Assembly (NCBI GenBank): GCA_051011575.1
Contig: JBPCTR010000070.1
Span: 1 to 12,276, forward strand
DNA from: SHLQ01 sp051011575
GTDB taxonomy: Bacteria; Actinomycetota; Acidimicrobiia; Acidimicrobiales; SHLQ01
Direction of reading: 5' to 3'
DNA: 12,276 nt
Shown here: one piece after another, positions 6,042 through 12,276 of the stretch
Layout: each line of letters opens with the position of its first letter
Position numbering within the stretch: position 1 is the first letter of the stretch
Notes under the pieces: generated by a model
Database searches by the model: none
The model's input: only the letters and a program-made list of their open reading frames with translations
Told to the model about the DNA's origin: nothing
Translations under genes and position numbers: made by a program

Positions 6042-6833
6042 ATGGTCTTGTGGCAACAGCTCGACACGACCGGCATGGTCGAGAAGTACGACAAGTGGAT
6101 CGAACTGATCGATAACACGCATCACGCCGCCAACAATCGGGTGAACCCGACGGTCAGCTTCTCGCCGCTCCGACGCCCGCTGGCCGAGGCGACGGTCGCA
6201 CTCGTTTCGACCGCCGGGGTGCATCTCGACGATCAGCCGCCTTTCGACGTCGCGACAACCGATGGAGATCCGACCTTTCGGCTGATTCCCGACGACACCA
6301 GCTCGGATCGGCTTCGTTTTACGCACACCCACTACGACACGGGACCCGCCGGAGAGGATCCGAATGTGGTGTTCCCCCTCGACCGGCTGCACGAGTTCGT
6401 GGTCGAGGGTCGTGTCGGGGCCGCCGCTCCGTTCCATGTCGGGTTGATGGGCTTCAACCCGGATCCCTCCCGGATCGCCGACGACGCGGCTCCCGAGGTT
6501 GCGCGCCAGCTCACCGAGGCTGAGGTCGACGTCGTGGTGCTGACGCCCGGTTGACCGATGTGCCACCGGTCGGTCGGACTGGTGCAAGGTGCTATCGAGG
6601 CCGCCGGGATCTCGACCGTGAGTCTCACTCTGGTTCCGCACATCACCGCCAACATGAACGTTGCGAGGGCGGCCCACGTACGGTTCCCGTTGGGGAATCC
6701 GTTCGGTGAACCCCACGAGCCAGCGCAGCATCGGTTGGTCCTGGAACAGCTGTTCGAGTTGCTGGAGTCTGCCGAGGAACCGACGTTGATCGACTTGCCT
6801 TTCAGATGGAGGAGGTGGTCCAAGTGGCTGTGA
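6042..6833 (+). CDS. GrdB/PrdB-like reductase family selenoprotein with in-frame UGA (Sec171)
   Basis: Read through the TGA at 6552-6554, this frame gives 263 aa with selenocysteine at 171. The family is the glycine/sarcosine/betaine/D-proline reductase selenoprotein B group. I see TVALVSTAGVHLDDQPPFD (51-69), FTHTHYD (93-99), NVVFPLDRL (108-116), VVVLTPG-U-P-M-C-H (164-175), then VGLVQGAIEAAGI (178-190) and a C-terminal LPFRW. From memory, relatives carry U or C at this position in a UxxC/CxxC redox motif just after LTP. A conventional gene call would give a 170-aa truncated protein and a separate downstream ORF from ATG 6558; both lie in the same frame with one codon between them. GGAG (6031-6034) is 7 nt before ATG 6042, so I prefer it to GTG 6012. 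In clostridia the family takes part in reductive cleavage of glycine or proline; the role of this shorter form is unknown. Confidence 0.85.
6552..6554 (+). other. Selenocysteine-encoding UGA codon
   Basis: TGA lies in frame, 171 codons into the GrdB-like gene and 92 sense codons before the real stop at 6831-6833. It sits exactly where the family's redox residue belongs (TPG-U-P-M-C). Conserved sequence continues on the other side, and a SECIS-like hairpin follows. Confidence 0.83.
6561..6586 (+). promoter_or_regulatory. Bacterial SECIS-like hairpin
   Basis: ACCGGTC (6565-6571) pairs with GACTGGT (6577-6583) around the loop GGTCG (6572-6576), with one G-U pair. The stem extends by C6564-G6584 and, past a bulged C6563, by G6562-C6585 and T6561-A6586. 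The loop begins 17 nt after the UGA and contains GGUC. In E. coli fdhF the SelB-contacting loop AGGUCU lies at almost the same distance, and that stem also has a bulge. SelB would bind here to deliver Sec-tRNA. Position and loop sequence are read directly; function is inferred. Confidence 0.75.
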
Positions 6834-7114
6834 CCATTCACGAACAGATCGCGACTGCGACGGGCACGATGGAGGCTGCGGTCTACGCAGCCCTCGATGC
6901 CATTGATTCGTACCGCGACGTGGTTGCGGCCTTGCTCGCAGACCAGAACCAGAGCGAGGATCCGAACGTGATGCTCGTGAAGCGGTTCGAGCAGTTCCTG
7001 CAGCGCGCTGATTCGATGACCACCACGATTGAAGACAGCGTGCTCGACGATCTGCTCTTCTGTCTTCATCGAGTGTTCGCGGTCGACCTGGCCGAGCGGG
7101 GCGAATTCATCTAG
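6824..7114 (+). CDS. Small helical protein of unknown function, overlapping the selenoprotein gene
   Basis: A 96-aa protein predicted to be nearly all helix, with no signal peptide, metal motif or recognised family. One internal Cys (in LLFCLHR) is present. GTG 6824 is chosen because AGGAGGT (6810-6816) lies 7 nt upstream, within the end of the selenoprotein gene. GTG 6830 would give a 4-nt GTGA overlap but a longer spacing, and ATG 6806 overlaps the ribosome binding site. Overlap with the selenoprotein stop implies translational coupling, so it may be a partner or chaperone of that protein; this rests on position alone. Confidence 0.7.
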   Translation: MAVTIHEQIATATGTMEAAVYAALDAIDSYRDVVAALLADQNQSEDPNVMLVKRFEQFLQRADSMTTTIEDSVLDDLLFCLHRVFAVDLAERGEFI

Positions 7115-7131
7115 GGAATACCCTCTCGTGA

Positions 7132-8370
7132 GTGACCGAGCGTGCGCCATTGTCCATCTGGCGGAATCGTGACTTCCGGCTGCTGTTCGCTGGGGCGACG
7201 ATCAACGACACCGGTGACTGGCTTCTCGAGCTGGCGCTGCCGCTGTACGTCTTCGTCGAGACGGAGTCGGGAATTGCGACAGCTGCCGTCTATGTCGTGC
7301 GACTGCTCGTCGGGCTGGCGTGTGGTCCGTTCGGCGGAAGCCTGGCTGACCGGTGGAGATTGCGGGCGACGCTCGTCGGCACCAACGTTCTCCAAGCCGT
7401 GGCCCTCGCTCCGCTCCTGTTCGTAACTGGCGATCGCATCTGGCCGGTGTTCATCGTGGTCGTGGTGCAGGGCGTGATCACCAGCGTGAACGATCCCGCC
7501 GGTTTCGCGCTCATGCCGCGGCTCGTCGACGACGATCAGCTGGTCTCCGCGAACTCGGCGATGTCGGCTGGTGGCTCGATCGCGCGGTTGATCGGTGCGG
7601 CTGCCGGTGGCATTGCCGTCGGCGCAGGCGGAATGACAGCGGTCGTCATTGCCGACGCGGCCACCTTCGTGGCCGGAGCCGTCGCAGCACTCTTGATGAG
7701 CGACGCCGCGAACCTCGCCTCGTTGTCTGACGAGACGAACGAGAACGACTCGTCGGTCCGAGCCGGACTGCGCACCCTGCGAGATCATCCTGTGGTTTCG
7801 GCTCTGGTCGGTGTCCAGGGTCTGGCGATGTTCGGGTTCGGCGCGTTCCCGGTGCTGTTCATCGTATTCGTGACCGACTATTTGAACGGGAGCGAGGCCG
7901 ATGTCGGCGTGATCCGAGCGAGCTCGGCGTTTGGCGGGCTGGTCGCAGCCGCTCTCATCGGTGGGGTGGCCGCGAGGTACCCGCCTGCCAAGATGATGGC
8001 AGCCGGTTATGGCATTTTCGCCGTCGTCGGGTTCATCTTCGTAAACGCGCCATCGATCACAACTGCGCTGTGGGTGTATCTCGTTCTGTTTGCGTTGACG
8101 GGTTTTCCGAACATCGCATCCCAGGTCGGGGCCAGATCGACCGGTCAACTGCTGTGTCCGCCCGAAGTTCTCGGAAGACTCGGTGGTCTCATGTCGGCGG
8201 CGATGGCGCTCGGTATGGGGCTCGGCTCGGTGACAGCAGGGCTGCTCCTCGAAGTGCTTACCGCCCGCACGCTCTTTAACGGACAGGTAGCCGTACTCGC
8301 GCTGTGTGCTGGGATCAGCTTTGTCCTCATCGTCCGCCCATTGCAGGCTGCCGAAGTCGAACCGGGTTAG
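7132..8370 (+). CDS. MFS transporter (MFS_3 / EntS-like drug or metabolite exporter)
   Basis: A 412-aa polytopic membrane protein with about 12 hydrophobic segments in two halves. It opens with the IWRNRDFRLLFAGATINDTGDWLLELALPLYV start typical of the MFS_3 group, and GGSLADRWRLR (68-78) is the cytoplasmic loop 2-3 motif with its basic residues. A polar central loop (about 200-215, NENDSSVRAGLRTLRDHP) separates the halves. Relatives export drugs, siderophores or unknown metabolites by proton antiport. The start is GTG 7132; the preceding gene ends 17 nt upstream, so it is probably in the same operon as the selenoprotein. TACCCT at 7119-7124 could instead give it its own leaderless start. The substrate is unknown. 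Confidence 0.87.
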   Translation: MTERAPLSIWRNRDFRLLFAGATINDTGDWLLELALPLYVFVETESGIATAAVYVVRLLVGLACGPFGGSLADRWRLRATLVGTNVLQAVALAPLLFVTGDRIWPVFIVVVVQGVITSVNDPAGFALMPRLVDDDQLVSANSAMSAGGSIARLIGAAAGGIAVGAGGMTAVVIADAATFVAGAVAALLMSDAANLASLSDETNENDSSVRAGLRTLRDHPVVSALVGVQGLAMFGFGAFPVLFIVFVTDYLNGSEADVGVIRASSAFGGLVAAALIGGVAARYPPAKMMAAGYGIFAVVGFIFVNAPSITTALWVYLVLFALTGFPNIASQVGARSTGQLLCPPEVLGRLGGLMSAAMALGMGLGSVTAGLLLEVLTARTLFNGQVAVLALCAGISFVLIVRPLQAAEVEPG

Positions 8371-8442
8371 CCTCGACCGCCAAGTCCAGCATGCAAATGC
8401 TAGGTAGGCTCAGGTCTTCCGCAGTCCAAGGACGTCACGCTG

Positions 8443-9210
8443 TTGCAGATTCTGAAATACGAAGCAGATCGCATACCCGTGACAGTCTTCTTTTCACTCA
8501 CGCTGCTCGACTTCGCGCTTTACTTTGCCGTCGATCACGGCTGGCTGATCGTGGCCTACTTCCTGGCGATGATTCCGATCAAGGCGCTCATCAGTGCGTG
8601 GAACCATCACCATCAACACGTCCCGATGTTCTACTCGAAGCCTCTCAATCGGCTCCTCGAGATGTCGTTCGCCCTCCATACAGGGGCAACAACCAACGCG
8701 TGGACACTTCATCATGTCCACGGGCACCACAAGAACTACTTGGACCAGGAGAAGGACGAGAGCCGTTGGCGACGCGGTTCCGGCGAGACGTTCGGTTTCG
8801 TTGCGTACACCTTCATCACGGTGCTCACCGCCTACCCGCGTGCGCATTCCGTTGGCCGCAACCATCCTCGCCTAAGGAGAGCATTTGTCGGTTACGCGAT
8901 AGTCACGCTGCTGCTCGTCGGCACCCTTGTTGCGTTCAAGCCGGTGAACGGGCTTTTCCTGTTCGCATTTCCTCCACTCATCTCGCTCATCATCACCGTT
9001 GCCGCGACGTATCTCCATCACTCGGGCTTGGACACCGACGATCACATGACTGCGTCCCGCAACTACACCGCCACGTTCCGCAATGTCCTAACCGGCAATC
9101 TCGGCTACCACACTGCGCACCACTACCGGCAAGGCATGCACTGGTCGAAGCTGCCCGAGCTCCACGCGACGATCGCCGACAGGATTCCCGACGCATACGT
9201 CCAGGCCTGA
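8443..9210 (+). CDS. Membrane fatty-acid-desaturase-type di-iron protein, short form
   Basis: A 255-aa membrane protein with the three histidine clusters of the desaturase/hydroxylase superfamily: HHHQH (55-59), HHVHGHH (90-96) and HTAHH (223-227). A further H192/H193 pair is also present. Hydrophobic stretches near 13-47 and 149-190 suggest two pairs of transmembrane helices. These enzymes use a di-iron centre and O2 for desaturation, hydroxylation or ketolation of lipids or carotenoids. At 255 aa it is shorter than most acyl-lipid desaturases and closer in size to carotenoid ketolases. The start is uncertain: TTG 8443 has AAGGA (8428-8432) upstream, and GTG 8479 is an internal alternative. 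It lies 72 nt after the MFS gene on the same strand. Confidence 0.82.
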   Translation: MQILKYEADRIPVTVFFSLTLLDFALYFAVDHGWLIVAYFLAMIPIKALISAWNHHHQHVPMFYSKPLNRLLEMSFALHTGATTNAWTLHHVHGHHKNYLDQEKDESRWRRGSGETFGFVAYTFITVLTAYPRAHSVGRNHPRLRRAFVGYAIVTLLLVGTLVAFKPVNGLFLFAFPPLISLIITVAATYLHHSGLDTDDHMTASRNYTATFRNVLTGNLGYHTAHHYRQGMHWSKLPELHATIADRIPDAYVQA

Positions 9211-9237
9211 GGCGAAGAGGCGTTCAAGGCCGAGCGC

Positions 9238-9254
9238 GTGGGGATGCACCCCAC
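9238..9254 (+). terminator. Hairpin between convergent desaturase and argS genes
   Basis: GTGGGG-ATGCA-CCCCAC is a perfect 6-bp GC-rich stem with a 5-nt loop, 27 nt after the desaturase stop and before the argS 3' end. There is no T-tract, so its efficiency as an intrinsic terminator is uncertain. Confidence 0.42.
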
Positions 9255-9312
9255 ATCACCCGCGAACCACCCTTGATCCCCGCACATCATCTGGGCTCGG
9301 GGGCATCGGCCA

Positions 9313-11052
9313 CTACATCTGCTCCGGCGCCGACAGGGAAAGAAGATCCAGGGCGTTGGCTACCACCGTTCGGACTGCGAGGGTCAGGCCGAGTCTGCCG
9401 CTCGTCAACGAGGCGTCGTCGGACAGCACGCGGTGGTTCCGGCGATCCTGGATGTACGGATTCCACAGGCCGGCCAGCTCGCGTGCGTAGTAAGCCACGT
9501 GGTGGGGCGCCCGAGTCTCGGCAGCGCGTGCCACGACGTCCGGGAACTCGGCGATCTTCTTGAGGATGTCGATCTCCTGTGGCAGCACCAGGGCCGACAC
9601 GTCCACCGTCTCGGCGGTGGGCATCACGACGCCCTTCTCGGTCGCCTGTCGCTCGATGCCGTGGGTGCGGGCATGGGCGTACTGCACGTAGTACGCCGCG
9701 TTCTTCTTCCAGTCCGTCTCCTGCGCAATGTCGAGATCGAAGTCGAGGTGGCCCTCAGCCTTGCGCTGGATCATGAAGAAGCGGAACACGTCGTTCCCGA
9801 CGTCGGCGAGGAGCTCGTCGACAGTGACGTAGGCCGCCCGACGGGTCGACTGCTTCACCTGCTCGCCGCCTCGGGTAAGTGTCACGAACTGGTGCATGAC
9901 GAGCTCGATCTGGTCGCCTGGACAGCCGAGCGCGGAGGCGGCCGCCACCACGAAGGGGAACTGTTCCTTGTGGTCGGCTCCCTGCACGTCGATCACCCGG
10001 TCGAAGTCGCGGCGGAATTTCTCCTGGTGGTACGCGATGTCCGGCAGCAGATAAGTGGGCTCCCCGCTGCTTTTCACGAGTACGCGGTCACGGTCGAGAC
10101 CCATGTTGGTGGCCTGCAGCCAGACGGCGCCGTCCGCCTGATAGACGAGACCCTTCTCGCGTAGCGCGGCGAGGGTCTCATCGATGCGGCCCTGTTCGTA
10201 GAGATCCATCTCGTTGAAGTAGACGTCGAACTCGATGCGCATGTCGGCAAGGGTCCGGCGGATGTCCGCGAAGATGACGTCCTGGGCGTACTGGCGGAAG
10301 AGCCCGTCCCCCGGTTCTTCCGCCAATCCCTCGCCGTGCTCCGCACGTAGGGCCGCCGCCAGGTCACCGATGTAGCTGCCCTGGTAGCCGTCGCGCGGGA
10401 ACACGACGGACAGGCCGTCGATCTCGCTCGGGTACTCGGCCTCCTCAGCGTCGAAAGCCTCGGCCGGCGGCGCGGCCGCCCGGCCCAACTGTTCCAGGTA
10501 CCGTGCCCGCACCGAGTCGCCGAGGACGCGCATCTGGCGCCCGCCGTCGTTGAAGTAGTACTCGCGGGTCACGTCCCAACCCGTCGCCTCGAGCACCCGC
10601 GCGAGCGTGTCACCCAGCACCGCCTGCCGGCCGTGGCCGAGGGTGAGTGGGCCGGTCGGGTTGGCCGAGACGAACTCGATCTGCACGCGCTGCCCAGCGC
10701 CCTCCATCGAGTGGCCGTAGCCGGGGCCGAGCTCGAGCACCCGGCGCAGCAGGTCGTGCCAGCGCTCGTCCGAGAGGCGAACATTCACGAAGCCCGGCCC
10801 CGCCACCTCGGCCGACGTGACCAGGCCTTCGGCGTCGCCGAGCTCCTCGAGCAGCCGCTCGGCAATGACGCGCGGGTTCTGGCGAAGGCGCTTCGACAGC
10901 AGCATCGCGGCGTTGCAGGCGAAGTCGCCGTGGTCCGGATCGTTCGGAACCTCGAGTACGAAGTTGGGGGCCGGCTCACCGTCGCCGGCAGCGTCGAGCA
11001 GCGCGCGGACCGCGCGCCGGAAGTGCTCGAGGAGCGTTTCCCTCACGCCCAT
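9313..11052 (-). CDS. argS: Arginyl-tRNA synthetase
   Basis: A 579-aa class I synthetase that charges tRNA-Arg with arginine using ATP. The N-terminal tRNA-binding domain includes VPNDPDHGDFACNAAMLL. The catalytic domain has SANPTGPLTLGHGRQA (129-144), where the HIGH motif reads TLGH. It then shows REYYFNDGGRQMRVLGDSV and GADHKEQF (358-365), with KQSTR (400-404) at the KMSKS site. The C-terminal DALR anticodon-binding domain starts at YYVQYAHARTHGIER. Length is normal. ATG 11052 overlaps the TetR gene by 10 nt; GTG 11046 would give a GTGA overlap; neither has a good Shine-Dalgarno, so translation is likely coupled. The motif wording resembles Chlorobi/Bacteroidetes-type ArgRS more than actinobacterial ones, which suggests transfer. 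Confidence 0.96.
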   Translation of the reverse strand: MGVRETLLEHFRRAVRALLDAAGDGEPAPNFVLEVPNDPDHGDFACNAAMLLSKRLRQNPRVIAERLLEELGDAEGLVTSAEVAGPGFVNVRLSDERWHDLLRRVLELGPGYGHSMEGAGQRVQIEFVSANPTGPLTLGHGRQAVLGDTLARVLEATGWDVTREYYFNDGGRQMRVLGDSVRARYLEQLGRAAAPPAEAFDAEEAEYPSEIDGLSVVFPRDGYQGSYIGDLAAALRAEHGEGLAEEPGDGLFRQYAQDVIFADIRRTLADMRIEFDVYFNEMDLYEQGRIDETLAALREKGLVYQADGAVWLQATNMGLDRDRVLVKSSGEPTYLLPDIAYHQEKFRRDFDRVIDVQGADHKEQFPFVVAAASALGCPGDQIELVMHQFVTLTRGGEQVKQSTRRAAYVTVDELLADVGNDVFRFFMIQRKAEGHLDFDLDIAQETDWKKNAAYYVQYAHARTHGIERQATEKGVVMPTAETVDVSALVLPQEIDILKKIAEFPDVVARAAETRAPHHVAYYARELAGLWNPYIQDRRNHRVLSDDASLTSGRLGLTLAVRTVVANALDLLSLSAPEQM

Positions 11053-11669
11053 AACGGATCGGCCGCAGCCCACCCCGCGACCTCGTCACGGACGCCGTCC
11101 ATGAGGTTGTGGGCGATCTCGGGGTCGGTCATGTTCCGATGGGCGAGGTTGATGCCGATGAAGGCAGCGGTGAGGAACTGGCACCGCGGCTTGACGGTGT
11201 CGTGCGGGATCTGGCCGGTTGAAGCCGCCCGTTGGAGGGCGGCGCTGAAACCGGTCTGGAGGATCTCGACGTATCGCGTCGTGGCTTCGAACTCGTCGAC
11301 GGTGCCCATGTCGTTGACGATGAAACAGCCCCGTGGTTGGCCGGCGAGGTAGCTGGTCGCTAGGCGGTTGATGAAGTCGAGAATGTCCTCGACTCCGTGG
11401 GTGCCGTCGTGAAGCGCCGAGAAGAGCTGTTCGCTGGCCATGGCAATGTAGGTGTCAGCTGCACTCTGGTAGAGCCCATTCTTGCCGCCAAAGCTTTTGT
11501 ACAACGTGGATCGGTCGACCCCGGTCGCGGTTTCAAGGTCACCTACGGTCGTTGCTTTGAATCCGGTCTTCCAGAACGCGAAGACCGCGGCGGCAAGCAC
11601 TGCGTCGCGATCGAACTCTGGGGGTCGGCCGCCGAGGTTCCTGGAACTGGGGCTTGCGTTTTCCAACAT
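11043..11669 (-). CDS. TetR-family transcriptional regulator
   Basis: A 208-aa protein with an N-terminal TetR DNA-binding domain: GRPPEFDRDAVLAAAV (14-29), then the helix-turn-helix TTVGDLETATGVDRSTLYKSFGGKNGLY (40-67). The C-terminal ligand domain contains GCFIVNDMG and an FSAALQRAASTGQI helix. Most such proteins repress their own and neighbouring genes and release DNA on binding a small ligand. It is divergent from the DUF4345 gene, with inverted repeats in the shared region, so that gene is the likely target. Its 3' end overlaps argS, an unusual partner. The start ATG 11669 has no clear Shine-Dalgarno and lies inside one of the inverted repeats, consistent with autoregulation. Confidence 0.92.
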   Translation of the reverse strand: MLENASPSSRNLGGRPPEFDRDAVLAAAVFAFWKTGFKATTVGDLETATGVDRSTLYKSFGGKNGLYQSAADTYIAMASEQLFSALHDGTHGVEDILDFINRLATSYLAGQPRGCFIVNDMGTVDEFEATTRYVEILQTGFSAALQRAASTGQIPHDTVKPRCQFLTAAFIGINLAHRNMTDPEIAHNLMDGVRDEVAGWAAADPLWA

Positions 11670-11681
11670 ACAGTGTATAAC
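11654..11681 (+). promoter_or_regulatory. Putative promoter toward the DUF4345 gene
   Basis: TTGCGT (11654-11659) and TATAAC (11676-11681) are 16 nt apart and point rightward. The -10 is overlapped by the inverted repeat at 11668-11678, so a bound TetR dimer would block it. The leader would be about 60 nt. Confidence 0.42.
11668..11678. promoter_or_regulatory. Inverted repeat ATACA-G-TGTAT, operator candidate
   Basis: A perfect 5-bp inverted repeat that covers the TetR start codon and overlaps a rightward -10. The heptamer CAGTGTA within it recurs at 11704-11710, 33 bp away or about three helical turns. Confidence 0.42.
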
Positions 11682-11702
11682 CTGTCTTTAGTTCGACAAT
11701 CT

Positions 11703-11722
11703 CCAGTGTAGAACATCACTGG
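11703..11722. promoter_or_regulatory. Inverted repeat CCAGTG-N8-CACTGG, operator candidate
   Basis: A perfect 6-bp inverted repeat with an 8-nt spacer in the TetR/DUF4345 intergenic region, the size expected for a TetR dimer site. It shares CAGTGTA with the site over the TetR start codon. Confidence 0.48.
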
Positions 11723-11748
11723 CAGGTACACAACAGCTAGGACCCACT

Positions 11749-12120
11749 ATGGAAACCACAATGCAGATCATCGTCGGCATCCTCGCCGTACCGCTCTTCG
11801 CCCTGGGCATCCGCTCGATGTTCATGCCCGCCAACATGGGCGAAGCGGTCGGCCTCACCCCTGTCGGCGTCCCCGGACTCAGCGAAATCCGAAGCGTGCT
11901 CGGCGGCTTTTTCCTCGCCTGCGTCACCATGATCATCACCGGGCTCGCCACCGACGAAACCGCCTGGTTCCTCGCGGTCGCGATCCTCATGGCCGCCGCC
12001 GCAATCGGCCGCATAGTCAGCATCGCCGTCGACGGATTCCACAAGGCTGCACTCCCCCCACTTGTCATCGAACTCGTCATCGGCGGCGTGCTCCTCGCCG
12101 CCCACTTCGCCCTCAACTAG
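11749..12120 (+). CDS. DUF4345 family small membrane protein
   Basis: A 123-aa integral membrane protein with four hydrophobic segments (about 5-25, 47-66, 71-93 and 101-121). The GLSEIRSVLGGFFLA segment (42-56) and the IGRIVSIAVDG segment (85-95) are typical of DUF4345. The family's function is unknown; members often sit beside TetR-like regulators and small-molecule enzymes. AGGA (11739-11742) is 6 nt before ATG 11749, which I prefer to ATG 11761. It is divergent from the TetR gene, which probably controls it, and is followed after 44 nt by another gene on the same strand. Confidence 0.82.
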   Translation: METTMQIIVGILAVPLFALGIRSMFMPANMGEAVGLTPVGVPGLSEIRSVLGGFFLACVTMIITGLATDETAWFLAVAILMAAAAIGRIVSIAVDGFHKAALPPLVIELVIGGVLLAAHFALN

Positions 12121-12164
12121 AAATACCGAAAACGCATCTGGCGAGGCATGAAACGAGGAATCAG

Positions 12165-12276
12165 ATGGCAGTCGTAGTTGACCTTGAGGCGGTGGTGGTT
12201 TCGGTCCCTGCCGAGGGAAATGCCTTTACCGAGACCGACACCGAGGACATGCTGCTCGTGCTCATCACCGACGAGG
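12165..12276 (+). CDS. N-terminus of a gene cut by the right edge, possibly enolase/mandelate racemase superfamily
   Basis: An open frame from ATG 12165 runs 37 codons to the edge. GAGGA (12155-12159) lies 5 nt upstream, a good ribosome binding site. The visible residues (MAVVVDLEAVVVSVP, later DMLLVLITDE) suggest a first beta-strand, a loop, and a second strand leading into a 'T-D-(D/E)-G' turn. That is how the N-terminal capping domain of enolase-superfamily enzymes often begins. With so little sequence this identity is tentative; that the ORF is a gene is more certain. It may be co-transcribed with the DUF4345 gene. Confidence 0.62.
   Translation, partial: MAVVVDLEAVVVSVPAEGNAFTETDTEDMLLVLITDE

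Noticed and set aside
6552..6554. The TGA as an ordinary stop, sequencing error or pseudogene mutation
   Set aside because: The frame is unbroken for 92 further codons with conserved content. The stop falls on the redox residue of a known selenoprotein family, and a SECIS-like hairpin follows. An error of TGC to TGA cannot be excluded without reads, but would not create the hairpin.
5895..6731. Long minus-strand open frame opposite the selenoprotein gene (278 codons)
   Set aside because: Its product is an arbitrary Arg/His/Gly-rich string with no family signature. The plus strand shows clear family motifs and a good ribosome binding site. The frame is open because of codon bias on the other strand.
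7111..8148. Minus-strand 345-codon frame opposite the MFS gene
   Set aside because: Hydrophilic, Arg/Asp/Gln-rich mirror of a hydrophobic transporter; typical antisense shadow.
8388..8401. Small inverted repeat AGCAT-GCAA-ATGCT between MFS and desaturase genes
   Set aside because: A 5-bp stem without a T-tract or conserved box is too weak to call an operator or terminator.
8304..9563. Plus-strand 419-codon frame over the desaturase and argS 3' end
   Set aside because: Off-frame reading of the desaturase gene that then runs antisense into argS; Arg/Ser/Pro-rich with no domain.
1..12276. Search for CRISPR arrays, tRNA genes, insertion sequences, toxin-antitoxin or phage genes
   Set aside because: No regularly spaced repeats, cloverleaf-like sequences, transposase motifs or phage proteins were recognised by eye on either strand.

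Overview
The window is GC-rich, densely coded bacterial DNA. Several starts have a TANNNT -10 hexamer 5-7 nt before the ATG, the pattern of leaderless actinobacterial mRNAs, and several small proteins look actinobacterial. I infer an actinomycetote, perhaps Acidimicrobiia-like, but no marker gene fixes the taxon. I see no IS element, CRISPR array, rRNA or tRNA gene.

Left part (1-2960): a MetE-like methyltransferase cut by the left edge is divergent from a single-domain cupin. The cupin converges on a small VOC (glyoxalase-fold) protein. The VOC gene is divergent from a lipoprotein with a DUF5519/luciferase-type domain, and an 18-bp palindrome lies between the two. A 347-bp stretch follows with at most one small membrane-peptide ORF. 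Centre-left (2998-5530): a DAO-type FAD oxidoreductase and a class V PLP enzyme converge with a 25-nt gap.

Centre (5599-8370): after a conserved small protein comes the most notable locus. A gene of the glycine/sarcosine/betaine/D-proline reductase selenoprotein B (GrdB/PrdB-like) family runs from 6042 to 6833 and is interrupted in frame by TGA at 6552-6554. The codons around it read T-P-G-U-P-M-C, a redox UxxC motif. Seventeen bases after the TGA is a hairpin loop GGUCG on a nearly continuous stem, at the position and with the GGUC core of the E. coli fdhF SECIS. I read it as a 263-aa selenoprotein that conventional gene calling would split in two. Its 3' end overlaps an unknown 96-aa helical protein, and an MFS transporter follows after 17 nt, so the three probably form one operon.

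Right part (8443-12276): a short membrane desaturase-type protein, then on the minus strand a TetR regulator overlapping an arginyl-tRNA synthetase of non-actinobacterial look. Divergent from the TetR gene is a DUF4345 membrane protein, with operator-like inverted repeats in the shared intergenic region. A gene start that may belong to the enolase superfamily is cut by the right edge.
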